In this document: positions 7,688 through 16,163 of the stretch, in pieces
Layout of the letters: every line of letters begins with the position of its first letter
How positions within the stretch are numbered: the first letter of the stretch is position 1
DNA from: Candidatus Omnitrophota bacterium
Lineage (GTDB): Bacteria; Omnitrophota; Gorgyraeia; 2-01-FULL-45-10
NCBI GenBank assembly: GCA_041650805.1
Contig: JBAZKM010000002.1
Location: 1-64,000, forward strand
Direction: 5' to 3'
Length of the DNA stretch: 64,000 nucleotides
The notes under the pieces: model-generated
What the model was told of the DNA's origin: nothing
The model's input: the letters and a program-made list of their open reading frames with translations, nothing else
Database searches by the model: none
Position numbers and translations under genes: made by a program

Positions 7688-8660
7688 TTTTTCTCTCTGC
7701 CCTGACCTTTTTATATATAGCCGTGAGCAGCTCTTTTATCCCCTCGCCCGTTTCGGCCGATACCGGAAATACCTTCAGCCGCGGGAACGCCTTTTTGAAC
7801 TTCTGTATATTCTTTTTGGCCTCAGGGAGGTCCGTTTTATTCAGCGCGACGATCTGCGGTTTCGCGCCGAGTTCCCTGCTGTAGAGCTTTAGTTCTTTGT
7901 TCAGTTTCCTGTAATCGCCCGCCGGGTCCCTCCCCTCCCACCCCGATATGTCCACCAGGTGGAGAAGCACCTTCGTCCGTTCCACGTGCCGCAGGAACCT
8001 GTCCCCAAGCCCCTTTCCGAGGTGCGCACCCTCGATGAGGCCGGGTATCTCGGCGATCACAAAATGCGCGCCGGCGTACATCTTCACAACGCCCAGGACC
8101 GGCGCTTTGGTCGTGAACGGGTAACCGGCGATCTTTGGGTGCGCGCTCGATATGCGCGATATGAGCGTCGACTTTCCCGCGTTCGGATAGCCGATGATCC
8201 CCGCGTCGGCTATGAGCTTCAGCTCAAGCATGATCGTCTTCTCTTCTCCGGGGAAGCCTTTTTCATTCGACCGGCCGCGCGAATTCCCGCGACCGCCGTG
8301 CCCTCCCCGCGCGATGACGACCGACTCGCCCTCTTTTACGAGGTCACGCAGGACTATATCATGGGTCAGGTCCCTTATGGTGGTGCCGGCCGGCACCCTC
8401 ACTAAAAGGTCCGTCCCTCTCTTCCCTTTTTTATTGCTTGAGCTGCCGTGCGATCCGGATTCTGCGGTAAAGTGCTGCTGATATTGGAAGTCTAAAAGCG
8501 TGTGGACGTTCCTGTCGACAAGGAAGACCACATCTCCGCCGTCACCGCCCCTGCCTCCGTCGGGCCACCCGACCCTGTTCCACTTATCGCGGTAAAAGCT
8601 GTGGCAGCCGTTACCGCCGGATCCGGCCTTGATGTAGATCTTTGTTTCATCTATGAACAT
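7680..8660 (-). CDS. obgE: GTPase Obg
   Basis: Ribosome-associated GTPase needed for late 50S assembly and stress control. Residues 1-155 are the glycine-rich Obg fold (KAGSGGNGCHSFYRDKW, GGRGGDGGDVVF, RGGHGGRGN). The G domain follows with P-loop YPNAGKSTL, switch region GYPFTTKAPVLG, G3 as EIPGL (E in place of the usual D), and NKTD. There is no C-terminal OCT extension, and 326 residues fits that short form. Its ATG shares one base with the rpmA stop (TAATG), so translation is coupled. Gene order rplU-rpmA-obgE is the common one. Confidence 0.97.
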   Translation of the reverse strand: MFIDETKIYIKAGSGGNGCHSFYRDKWNRVGWPDGGRGGDGGDVVFLVDRNVHTLLDFQYQQHFTAESGSHGSSSNKKGKRGTDLLVRVPAGTTIRDLTHDIVLRDLVKEGESVVIARGGHGGRGNSRGRSNEKGFPGEEKTIMLELKLIADAGIIGYPNAGKSTLISRISSAHPKIAGYPFTTKAPVLGVVKMYAGAHFVIAEIPGLIEGAHLGKGLGDRFLRHVERTKVLLHLVDISGWEGRDPAGDYRKLNKELKLYSRELGAKPQIVALNKTDLPEAKKNIQKFKKAFPRLKVFPVSAETGEGIKELLTAIYKKVRAERKNG

Positions 8661-8890
8661 TATTTTGCGGATTTGACGACGCTTACAACCTTGCTCTGGC
8701 CGAAGACGACCTTCCCGTCGATGAGCGCGTAGAGCGTGTCGTCCCTGCCGGCGCCGACGTTACGCCCCGGCTTGAATACGCGGCCGTGCTGCTTCAGTAT
8801 TATCGTGCCGGCCTTCACCTTCTGGGCGCTGAAACGCTTGATCCCCAGGTTCTTAGGCTGACCGTCGCGTCCGTTTATCATGTGAGCCAT
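8660..8890 (-). CDS. rpmA: 50S ribosomal protein L27, short N-terminal tail
   Basis: L27 lies near the peptidyl transferase centre. The conserved body is present (NGRD, LGIKRF, VKAGTIILKQ-G, GRDDTLYALIDGKV). The N-terminus reads M-A-H-M-I-N-G-R-D, whereas most bacteria have about six more residues (KKGGGSTR-like) between M-A-H and N-G-R-D. The total is 76 residues instead of about 85. The start is well supported: AAGAGG lies 7 bases before the ATG and no longer alternative fits. The flexible tail that reaches the tRNA ends in other ribosomes is therefore shortened. Confidence 0.96.
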   Translation of the reverse strand: MAHMINGRDGQPKNLGIKRFSAQKVKAGTIILKQHGRVFKPGRNVGAGRDDTLYALIDGKVVFGQSKVVSVVKSAK

Positions 8891-8901
8891 ATAGCTACCT
8901 C

Positions 8902-9222
8902 TTATCCTTTCGCTATCTCGATCTCTTTGACTTTTATCCTGGTGTAATCCTGCCTGTGGCCTATCTTCTTCTTCTCGCTCTTCCGCCTCTTATACTTGAA
9001 GGCGATGACCTTGTCGCCCCGTACCGTGCCGAGCGCCTCGCATATCACATGCGCCCCCTTTACGTGCGGCGTCCCAAAGTGGACGGAGTTGCCTTCCTTC
9101 AGGATAAGGACCTTGCCGAGTTTCACCTCGGCGCCTTCTTTGGCCTTCAGCTTTTCGACCAGGAGCACATCGTTCTTGGCTACTTTATACTGTTTCCCGC
9201 CTGTTTCCACAACTGCGTACAT
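8902..9222 (-). CDS. rplU: 50S ribosomal protein L21
   Basis: L21 binds 23S rRNA. The 106-residue protein begins M-Y-A-V-V-E-T-G-G-K-Q-Y-K-V and contains FKYKRRKSEKKKIGHRQDYTRIKV, the conserved RNA-binding end. It is the first gene of a transcription unit behind the promoter at 9251-9280. A GGGGGTG ribosome binding site lies four bases before the ATG. It is followed 11 bases later by rpmA, as in nearly all bacteria. Confidence 0.98.
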   Translation of the reverse strand: MYAVVETGGKQYKVAKNDVLLVEKLKAKEGAEVKLGKVLILKEGNSVHFGTPHVKGAHVICEALGTVRGDKVIAFKYKRRKSEKKKIGHRQDYTRIKVKEIEIAKG

Positions 9223-9250
9223 TGAACACCCCCATGTAGTTAGGCCGAAT

Positions 9251-9280
9251 ACTATACCATATCGGCCCCTTTCCCGTCAA
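9251..9280 (-). promoter_or_regulatory. Promoter of rplU-rpmA-obgE-proBA-nadD
   Basis: -35 TTGACG (9275-9280), 18-base spacer, -10 TATAGT (9251-9256). The predicted leader is only about 20 bases, too short for a large autoregulatory structure. Confidence 0.7.
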
Positions 9281-9300
9281 GCACGTCCGGATCTGACATT

Positions 9301-9314
9301 GGAAATCGGAAATC
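9301..9314. repeat. Heptanucleotide repeat, GGAAATC family, 2 units
   Basis: Two perfect units, GGAAATC GGAAATC, lie between rng and the rplU promoter. Two copies alone are weak evidence; the seven-base period matches the other tracts in the window. Confidence 0.45.
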
Positions 9315-9337
9315 AACCTGCAGGACCCTTAAAAATC

Positions 9338-10852
9338 CTACCCCCTGCCTTCCTCTATACGGATCTCTTCGATGTGGAGGTTGGGGTCTTCGATGATGCG
9401 GATGCTCTTCCTGAACCGCTTTTCGAGAGGCCTGATCATGTTGCGAGAAGGGAGCGAGCTCTCGGCGGCGACGTCGGGATGGAGCGATACGAATACCTCG
9501 CGCGCCCTCGTGCCGGCCAGGAAGCTCTCGAGCTTCCTGAAGAGCTCTATCGCCACGGTGGAGACGGACTTTATCACGCCCCGGCCGTTACAGTACGGGC
9601 ACTTCTGGTAGCTCTTCCCCTCTATGCTCTTACGGACCCTCTGGCGGGTCATCTCGACAAGCCCTATGCTCGATATATTGAGTATGTTCGTCTTTGCCTT
9701 GTCGTTCTCGATGGCCCTCTCAAGCGCCTTGGAGACGGCCCTCCTGTGTTCGGGCACCTCCATGTCGATGAAGTCGATTATTATGATGCCCCCGAGGTCC
9801 CGGAGCTTCAGCTGGCGCGGCACCTCCTGCGCCGCCTCCATATTCGTCTTGAATACGGTCTCCTCGAGGTTCCTCCTGCCTACGAACTTGCCGGAATTGA
9901 CGTCGATCGCGACGAGGCTCTCCGTCTCGTCGAATATGAGGTAGCCGCCGCTCTTAAGCCCTACGATACGGTTATATATCTTCTCTATCTGCGGTTCGAC
10001 CTCGAATTTCTCGAAGAGAGGCGTCGTCCCGCCGTAAAACCTGAGGCGCGGCCTAAGGTGCGGTGAATATATGCTCAGGAACCTGTTTATCTCTTTGAAC
10101 TCATCCCTCGAATCGACCTCTATCTTGCCGAAATCGGCCGTGAATATATCACGCACCACCCTGAGGATGAGGTCATACTCTTTATGGACCAGCTGGGGAG
10201 GCCTGGCGCGCCTGGCCCTCTCTTTTATCTGCTGCCACAGCCGTATGAGATACCTCGTCTCCCGGAAAAAGTCCTTCTGGCTCGCCCCTATCGCCGCCGT
10301 CCTCACGACGAACCCCATATCTTTCGGCAGTTTCAGCTCCTCCAGTATCTTCCGTATCCTGTCGCGCTCTTTCCTGTCCTCTATGCGTTTGGAGATGCCT
10401 ATGTGGTTATCGAACGGCATCAGGACGATGAACCGCCCCGGTATGCTGATATGCGTCGTAAGGCGCGGACCCTTCGTCCCGATCGGCTCCTTCACGACCT
10501 GGACGAGCACCTCGTCGCCTTTCTTCAGGAGGGCGCTTATCGATTGGTTCTCTCTGCCCTTCTCCTGCCTCGCCCCCTCGATATCCTCCGACGACTCACC
10601 CAGCAACTTCTCATAACTCGACTGCCCGGTAACAACGTCGGTGACGTAGAGGAACCCGTTCTTCTCCAGCCCCATATCGACGAATGCGGCCCCCATCCCG
10701 GGCAGGACCGCCTCGACCCTGCCTTTATATACGTTGCCGACCAGGTTCACGGTATCCGAGCGTTCGATATAAAACTCTTCGAGGCGTTTATCCGCCATTA
10801 CGGCGACCCTCTTTTCGTGCGGTGTTACATTTATATATATCTCTCTTGCCAT
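9338..10852 (-). CDS. rng: Ribonuclease G/E family endoribonuclease
   Basis: RNase G/E cuts single-stranded RNA in rRNA processing and mRNA decay. The 504-residue protein has an N-terminal S1-like domain (GNVYKGRVEAVLPGMGAAFVDMG), the catalytic core with DVNSG-KFVG and GIIIIDFIDM, and the zinc-link CPYCNGRG. The long C-terminal scaffold of RNase E is missing, so it is the RNase G type. It begins three bases after the short TIGR03936 gene. In many bacteria the order is TIGR03960, TIGR03936, rng, rplU, rpmA; here only the first of these has been separated by the pilus block. Confidence 0.95.
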   Translation of the reverse strand: MAREIYINVTPHEKRVAVMADKRLEEFYIERSDTVNLVGNVYKGRVEAVLPGMGAAFVDMGLEKNGFLYVTDVVTGQSSYEKLLGESSEDIEGARQEKGRENQSISALLKKGDEVLVQVVKEPIGTKGPRLTTHISIPGRFIVLMPFDNHIGISKRIEDRKERDRIRKILEELKLPKDMGFVVRTAAIGASQKDFFRETRYLIRLWQQIKERARRARPPQLVHKEYDLILRVVRDIFTADFGKIEVDSRDEFKEINRFLSIYSPHLRPRLRFYGGTTPLFEKFEVEPQIEKIYNRIVGLKSGGYLIFDETESLVAIDVNSGKFVGRRNLEETVFKTNMEAAQEVPRQLKLRDLGGIIIIDFIDMEVPEHRRAVSKALERAIENDKAKTNILNISSIGLVEMTRQRVRKSIEGKSYQKCPYCNGRGVIKSVSTVAIELFRKLESFLAGTRAREVFVSLHPDVAAESSLPSRNMIRPLEKRFRKSIRIIEDPNLHIEEIRIEEGRG

Positions 10853-10855
10853 TAT

Positions 10856-11119
10856 CTATCCTGTCTCCTTAGCTTCTTTTATACGCACGCCCGCGGGCAG
10901 CATATTGTTCATGGACTCGATGAAAAGTCCTGGCTCGACCGGGGCCGACATATCGAATACGGCCTCTTCCGCCTGACTCTCCCTGCCCAATTTCAGCGCA
11001 TTCAGGACACTTATCTTAAGGTGGGGGCTGAACCCTTTGGTTATCGCGACCGGAAGGCATGCCCTGCGCGAAGCCCGCTGGAAGAGCCGCATGAGGTCGA
11101 GGTGTGATATGAAACGCAT
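10856..11119 (-). CDS. Short TIGR03936 / DUF2344 protein
   Basis: The 87-residue product matches the first half of the DUF2344 family: MRFISHLDLMRLFQRASRRA, then KGFSPHLKISVLNALKLGRES. The family is usually about 200 residues, is often fused or adjacent to TIGR03960 radical-SAM proteins, and has no settled role. Family residues continue upstream of this ATG (KLKVIFSKTGD), with an open frame to an ATC at 11165-11167, but no ATG, GTG or TTG exists there. An AGG lies 7 bases before that ATC. So the gene may start on a rare codon, or it may be decaying after the pilus block came to lie beside it. It ends three bases before rng. Confidence 0.7.
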   Translation of the reverse strand: MRFISHLDLMRLFQRASRRACLPVAITKGFSPHLKISVLNALKLGRESQAEEAVFDMSAPVEPGLFIESMNNMLPAGVRIKEAKETG

Positions 11120-11178
11120 GTCGCCTGTCTTCGAAAATATGACTTTAAGTTTAGTGGCCTGTACGATGTGATTGCCTG

Positions 11179-12909
11179 TTATAGTTTTTTCCTCTTCATC
11201 TTCTTCTTGTCGGCCTTCCGTTCGGCGTCTTCCTGGCTCACGTCATACATAGGCACATACGCCTTGCTCACGCTGGGGATATTCTTTATCTCCTTGCCCG
11301 AGACGACGAGGTTGACCGTTATGAAGAATATGAGCTCCGTCTTCTGCTTCGTCGTCTCCTTCTTGGTGAAGAGGAGCCCGAGATACGGGACGTCCCCGAG
11401 CAGGTCGCCGATGAACGGGACCTTCTTCTTGACGTCGACGTTATTCTCTTTTATCAGGCCCCCTATGAATATCGTCTCCCCGTCCTTTATCATTATCTGC
11501 GTCTTCGCCTGCCGTGAGGAGAAGACCGGCGCCACGACGCCGCTCGAGGCGTCGAGCGTATCATATCTCAGGAGGTCGCTTATCTGAGGCGCCAGGTCTA
11601 CGACTATCTCGCCCTTCTCGTTTATGTGCGGCGTGACCTTCAGTATTATGCCGAGGTCCTTCGACTCGTAACCGGTTATCTCCATCTTCCCTGTCGTGGA
11701 GTTCCTCTCGTACTTGGGCAGGTTGAGCGTCTGGCCGACGTTGATGAGGGCCTCGACGTTATTGAGCGTCGCGATCCTCGGGTTCGAGACGACCTCTGTA
11801 TTCGCCCTCGACTTTATCAACTCGAGTACCATCTTGAATTCGGAGAAGTCGAGCGTCCCGAACTTGAATGTGTCCTGGAATATCTCCTGCGAATAGTCGA
11901 TGTACGGGAATCCCATCGAGCGGCTTCCGGCGCCGTCTGCACCGGCCGGGTATTTGCCCGGCGTGGTAGTGGTTGAGCTACCTGATCCATCCGGTGAAAA
12001 ATTGCTTTCTACACCTTCTGTCTGTACAAGCGGCGTAAACTTCGACAGGAGTTTATTATCGACGTCATAGTAGTCGAAGGGCGCGGTTATGGGCCTCTTG
12101 GCGCCGCTCGCGGTGAACTTTATATTCCAGTCGATACCGAGCTTCTCCTCGTCGGTGAGCACCGTCTCTATGACACGCGCCTCGATCAATACCTGATCGG
12201 TCTTCCTGTCGAGCTTACTTATGACCTCGCCGATCTTATATATGTTTGTCGGTATATCCGTGACGAGGACTATATTGGTCCTGTCATCGTACATGACCTT
12301 GCCCCGATCGCTCACTATATCTTTCACCGAGGTGACTATATCCTTCGCCTTCCCATAATTCAGACTGAAGGCCTGGGTGACGAGCTCCTCCTGCTTGAGC
12401 TTATCTACGGTTATGACGCGTATGATATCGCCTTCCCGCTCATACGCGAAGCCGTAATTACGGACTATGATGTCGAGCGCCACCTTCCACGGCTTATTGT
12501 TCAGCTTGAGGTCGACAGGGCCCTTTACGTCCGGCGCCGGCACTATATCCACACCGGAGACCTCCGAGATATAAGCGAGGACGGTCCTTATATCCGCCCC
12601 TTTGAAATTGACCGTGACGTTACCGGGCATGACCACCTCTGCCGGCTCTTCCGGCCTCGCCGGTCCTGCATCCGGCGCTGCGGCGGTCTCGGCCGTAGGC
12701 GCGGCCTCGGCCGGAACTGTCCCGGCCGCTTTTTCCGCGGGCGCTGAAACCTGCGGCTCCTGGGCCGGGGGCACGGCCTCGGCCGGAACCGTCTCCTTAC
12801 CCGTCTCTTCGGCAGAAGATATGCAATAGGCGAAGACGCATAACGGCAGCGCGCACAGGAAAGTAAATATCAATAATGGTCTCTTCCTTCTCCAGGACTT
12901 ATTTCTCAC
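11179..12909 (-). CDS. pilQ: Type IV pilus secretin PilQ-like
   Basis: PilQ forms the outer-membrane ring through which the pilus passes. The 576-residue protein has a signal peptide (about 1-31), an Ala/Pro/Glu-rich linker (35-92), an STN domain (NVTVNFKGADIRTVLAYISEVSG), a NolW-type secretin N domain (VLVTDIPTNIYKIGEVISKLD) and the secretin domain with VSNPRIATLNNVEA, GGLIKE and PFIGDLLGDVPYLGLLF. It is shorter than proteobacterial PilQ and lacks AMIN domains, which matches the compact form. It is the last gene of the pilM-N-O-P-Q string and overlaps pilP by 11 bases. No pilotin gene is seen. Confidence 0.92.
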   Translation of the reverse strand: MRNKSWRRKRPLLIFTFLCALPLCVFAYCISSAEETGKETVPAEAVPPAQEPQVSAPAEKAAGTVPAEAAPTAETAAAPDAGPARPEEPAEVVMPGNVTVNFKGADIRTVLAYISEVSGVDIVPAPDVKGPVDLKLNNKPWKVALDIIVRNYGFAYEREGDIIRVITVDKLKQEELVTQAFSLNYGKAKDIVTSVKDIVSDRGKVMYDDRTNIVLVTDIPTNIYKIGEVISKLDRKTDQVLIEARVIETVLTDEEKLGIDWNIKFTASGAKRPITAPFDYYDVDNKLLSKFTPLVQTEGVESNFSPDGSGSSTTTTPGKYPAGADGAGSRSMGFPYIDYSQEIFQDTFKFGTLDFSEFKMVLELIKSRANTEVVSNPRIATLNNVEALINVGQTLNLPKYERNSTTGKMEITGYESKDLGIILKVTPHINEKGEIVVDLAPQISDLLRYDTLDASSGVVAPVFSSRQAKTQIMIKDGETIFIGGLIKENNVDVKKKVPFIGDLLGDVPYLGLLFTKKETTKQKTELIFFITVNLVVSGKEIKNIPSVSKAYVPMYDVSQEDAERKADKKKMKRKKL

Positions 12910-13303
12910 GTTTGGTTCCTCCCTCTTCCGGCAGATTTATGTCGTAACTCTTACCCCCTATGGCGAGGGTAACGGTCTTATTGGTTATCTTCTTCACCTG
13001 CAGCATACCTGCAGAATATCCCTCTTTAGTCATCTCGCCGTTTATGATCGCCACCCTTTTACCGTTCGATCCTACGGCTATACCTTCAAGGTTGACATCG
13101 GTAATAGAAACGATGTCCTCGAGGCTTGCGACGACCGTCTTGTCGGGCCCCACCAAAGAGACAAAAGGATCCCGCTTGCCTCTCGCTTCATACCTGAACC
13201 TGTCCTCGCTCTCGGCGAGACGTATCGAGACAGCGAACGTCGCCACCAGTATGAAGGCGACGGCCGCCGTAAATGCCTCTCTTCTAGTTATCCTGGACGT
13301 CAT
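12899..13303 (-). CDS. pilP: PilP-like pilus assembly lipoprotein or membrane protein
   Basis: A short protein with one N-terminal membrane segment (about 12-30) and a small beta-rich domain that starts ARGKRDPFVSLV and continues DVNLEGIAVG-NGKRVAIING. The R-D-P-F motif and this fold are typical of PilP, which links PilN-PilO to the secretin. There is no clear lipobox Cys, unlike classical PilP. The ATG at 13303 follows AGGTGAT and touches the pilO stop; an upstream start at 13330 is open but less likely. It overlaps pilQ by 11 bases. Confidence 0.8.
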   Translation of the reverse strand: MTSRITRREAFTAAVAFILVATFAVSIRLAESEDRFRYEARGKRDPFVSLVGPDKTVVASLEDIVSITDVNLEGIAVGSNGKRVAIINGEMTKEGYSAGMLQVKKITNKTVTLAIGGKSYDINLPEEGGTKREK

Positions 13304-13304
13304 A

Positions 13305-13898
13305 TCACCTGTTCTTCTTCTCGCCCACAAGCGTATAAGTGCAGACGATCAATTCGACATCGTGCCGCTTGGGCGTGACCTTATTCGCCTTTATCTCTAT
13401 GTCGACCACCTTCATGAACCTGTCCGCGTTCTCGAGATCGCTTAAAAATACGCCGAGCTCGTGGTACCCGGACTTGGCGCTTATCAGGATGGGGATCTCG
13501 TTATATATCTTATCTTTCTGGGCCTGCTGGTCCTTTAAAGAAGCGGAAAGCGGGGTTATCCCCAGTATCTTCACATTCGCCTCCTGGGCGATACGCGACA
13601 GGTTCTCGAGTAGGCTCGGTATCTCCTGCTGGGCGGGAAGCCGCTTCTCATAAAAATCGACCTTCCCTTTATACTCCTCTATGTTCTTCACGAACAAGGC
13701 CTTCTTCTTTATAAGCGCCTCTGCCGTATTTATGTCGGCCATCATCTTGCCCATCGCGCTGAGAGATTCCGTGAGGCGGGTCACCTGAGGCCCTATGAGA
13801 AGGTAGAAATAGGCAACTATGACAAAGACCAGGACGAGGGAGCCGAATATCATCGTCTGTTTTTTATTCTTTCCGAAGTCGAGCGGTATATTGATCAT
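13305..13898 (-). CDS. pilO: PilO-like inner-membrane alignment protein
   Basis: PilO pairs with PilN to form the periplasmic alignment complex of the pilus. The 197 residues show a short cytoplasmic start, one membrane segment (about 17-37), a coiled-coil stretch (GKMMADINTAEALIKKKALF) and a ferredoxin-like C-terminal domain with ISAKSGYHELGVFLSDLENADRFMKV, a typical PilO motif. The start overlaps the pilN stop by four bases. Confidence 0.9.
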   Translation of the reverse strand: MINIPLDFGKNKKQTMIFGSLVLVFVIVAYFYLLIGPQVTRLTESLSAMGKMMADINTAEALIKKKALFVKNIEEYKGKVDFYEKRLPAQQEIPSLLENLSRIAQEANVKILGITPLSASLKDQQAQKDKIYNEIPILISAKSGYHELGVFLSDLENADRFMKVVDIEIKANKVTPKRHDVELIVCTYTLVGEKKNR

Positions 13899-14599
13899 TT
13901 CGCCTCTTTATAAAGGCAGGTTATCTTAAAGTTCATGACTTCCTGCTCTTCCACCTTGTCCCTCTTTATAGACCCCAGCTCTATGTCGCTGAAATCGCTG
14001 TAAAAATCGGGGTTCTCCTTCAGGCTCTTTATGAATTTGCCGACCGATGCGGTCCCTTCCTCTCCCATACCTGTCGCATAGCCGGATATGATGAGGTTCT
14101 TCACCGGCACCTTCTCCACGATAGATTTCGTCGGGTTGGCCGGCCCCTTGCCCTTGGGCGTCTTGAGGTCGATCGTTACGGTCCTGTCGACTATCTTTTC
14201 ATTATACGAAAGCTCCGTGAGCCATATCCCGGGCGTCATGGAATCGGCCAGATCGTTCAGTTTCCTGGCCCAGCTGAACCGTTTCACCATCAGCTCGTCG
14301 ATGGACCCCACCTTCTTATTGATGGTGTCGACCTGTGATTTCAGGAGCTCGACCTCACGCTTCTCGGGCGAGATCTTCTTATAATCCTTCTCCATGGCAG
14401 ATATGTGGGAAGTGGCATATATGCCTATCAGGAAGAGTAGGACCGGCACGGCGACGAGGAGAGCGGCCGTCCCTATGAGTATCTTTATGACGGGCACATT
14501 CTGGAAGTTCAGCTTCGAGAGGTCTATCTTCTCGAGCTGTATCTGCGGCTCTTTCTTCTTCTTCTTTAACTCTTCCGGGAGCAGGTTTATCTCTATCAT
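13895..14599 (-). CDS. pilN: PilN-like inner-membrane alignment protein
   Basis: The protein starts M-I-E-I-N-L-L-P-E-E-L-K, the PilN N-terminal motif that inserts into the groove of PilM in the cytoplasm. One membrane segment follows at about 40-63, then a coiled coil and a periplasmic domain (WLTELSYNEK). At 234 residues it is slightly longer than average. It sits directly between pilM and pilO. Confidence 0.92.
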   Translation of the reverse strand: MIEINLLPEELKKKKKEPQIQLEKIDLSKLNFQNVPVIKILIGTAALLVAVPVLLFLIGIYATSHISAMEKDYKKISPEKREVELLKSQVDTINKKVGSIDELMVKRFSWARKLNDLADSMTPGIWLTELSYNEKIVDRTVTIDLKTPKGKGPANPTKSIVEKVPVKNLIISGYATGMGEEGTASVGKFIKSLKENPDFYSDFSDIELGSIKRDKVEEQEVMNFKITCLYKEAK

Positions 14600-14612
14600 G
14601 ATAATATTTCTG

Positions 14613-15647
14613 TCACCTCAGGGCAAGCCCTGTCGCGACGGCAAAAGAATTTTTCGCCTTATCCAGCGCGGCGGCGTCGGCAGAAAGCGCGCTCTTGTCA
14701 AAACACTGGAACGGGTCCCATCGGTTCGGTTTTGCGCCGAACGTCTCCTCGAACTGTTCCGTCAATCCTGTTAGCTCGGAGCCGCCGCCCGTGAGATATA
14801 TCTCGTCCACTGCCCTGCCGTGCTGATTCTCGTAATAGCTGAACGATAACCGCGCCTCATCCAGGATCCCGGCTATCACCGCCTTCGTGCACCGCGCTAT
14901 ATCCGGCGCCTTATCTGCCGGGGAGAGCTTCAACTCCGAGGCGGCTTTCAGATCGATGGCCAGCCCCCTGGAGATCGCCGCGTCGAACTCGTTACCCCCC
15001 ATCGCGATATCCCGCACGAAACAGACGGTGCCCGCCCGGACTATGCTCAGGTTCGTCAGCGCCGCCCCTATATTCAGGAGCGCGTACGCCTTTTCCGGAT
15101 CGAGGGACGGCATGTTCTTAAGGAATGAGTTCACTATCGCAAAACTGTCCACGTCTATGATACTCACCGAAAAACCGGCCGCCTCCGCTATCTTCATACG
15201 ATCTTCTATGTAGGCCTTCTTGGCGGCCACGAGAAGGATCTCCAGCTTATTCTCCTGCTCTATCTTGCGTATTATCTGAAAATCGACCACGCATTCGTTT
15301 ATGTTGAAAGGGAGGTACTTTTCCGCCTCAAATTTTATCGCCCCTTTCAGGTCCTCTTCCCTCATCTTCGGCATAGCCACAAACCTCACTATGACGGATG
15401 ACCCGGATACCGATATGACCGCATCCTTCGCGGATACCTTCGTCTCTTCGGCAAGCGCCTTTACCGCGGCCCCAAGGGATTCTTTGGACGATCCTTCGAC
15501 CCTCTTCACACCGGCTGCCGTCAGGCTCACCGTCTCCGCGGTGCGCGATACCTCGCATATCCTTACGAGATTGCTGCCGATGTCCAGGCCCACCCTGCTC
15601 TTCGCATGGCCGGAGGGCTTCTTCTTTGCGGGCTGCTCGTTCGTCAT
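14613..15647 (-). CDS. pilM: PilM, actin-like cytoplasmic pilus protein
   Basis: PilM is an actin-fold ATPase relative that binds PilN and connects it to the motor. Motifs: VGLDIGSNLVRICEVSR (phosphate 1), ALLNIGAALTNLSIV (phosphate 2), EIYLTGGGSELTGL (adenosine). 344 residues is the normal size, and it ends with the usual PilM tail about a final FAVATGLALR. It overlaps the preceding unknown gene by four bases (ATGA). Confidence 0.94.
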   Translation of the reverse strand: MTNEQPAKKKPSGHAKSRVGLDIGSNLVRICEVSRTAETVSLTAAGVKRVEGSSKESLGAAVKALAEETKVSAKDAVISVSGSSVIVRFVAMPKMREEDLKGAIKFEAEKYLPFNINECVVDFQIIRKIEQENKLEILLVAAKKAYIEDRMKIAEAAGFSVSIIDVDSFAIVNSFLKNMPSLDPEKAYALLNIGAALTNLSIVRAGTVCFVRDIAMGGNEFDAAISRGLAIDLKAASELKLSPADKAPDIARCTKAVIAGILDEARLSFSYYENQHGRAVDEIYLTGGGSELTGLTEQFEETFGAKPNRWDPFQCFDKSALSADAAALDKAKNSFAVATGLALR

Positions 15648-16156
15648 TTATTCAACACCTTCTGCCGTTTGTCTGCGGGAAAATCTTTGGCGCTGCATTT
15701 AAAACCGCTCACCGCCATCTTCTTAAGCATCTCCGAGACCGCCAAAAGACCCTTGGCCCTGTCGTCATTCGGGTCAACTTTCAGGGTCTCCTTCGACTTC
15801 ATTATCTCCCTGTCGAGCGTCTCCATAAATTTTGTCTTATCCTGGGGGTTCACCCTGGCCCAACCCTCGATCATATTGTCACCGACATCCTCTTCCGGAA
15901 AATTCTTATACACCTCATCGAGGCTCTGGGGAGATTCTTTCACAGGCCTGGCGCCGGCCTCTTTGACCTTGCTTATGTCATAAGGGGCCTGCGGCACGAT
16001 CTCCGGCCTCTTCATCCTTTCTCCGGGGGCGGCCGTCTCTTTCGGAAGAGCTTTCCCCTTTTCTGTAAATACGGTCGTCTTCCATACCATAACCACTATG
16101 GCTATAAGGCCTGCGGCCAGAGCGACATTCACATACAGGAGCTTTTTATCTTCCAT
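15644..16156 (-). CDS. Unknown single-pass membrane protein in pilus operon
   Basis: I do not recognise this 170-residue protein. It has a short cytoplasmic start (MEDKK), one membrane segment at about 7-25, a Pro-rich linker (40-75), and a mostly helical charged domain ending in KCSAKDFPADKRQKVLNK, with a single Cys. It lies between the PilX-like gene and pilM and overlaps pilM by four bases, so it is surely co-translated with the alignment complex. By position it could stand for an additional assembly or pilotin-like partner, but no motif supports that. Confidence 0.85.
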   Translation of the reverse strand: MEDKKLLYVNVALAAGLIAIVVMVWKTTVFTEKGKALPKETAAPGERMKRPEIVPQAPYDISKVKEAGARPVKESPQSLDEVYKNFPEEDVGDNMIEGWARVNPQDKTKFMETLDREIMKSKETLKVDPNDDRAKGLLAVSEMLKKMAVSGFKCSAKDFPADKRQKVLNK

Positions 16157-16163
16157 GATCCTC

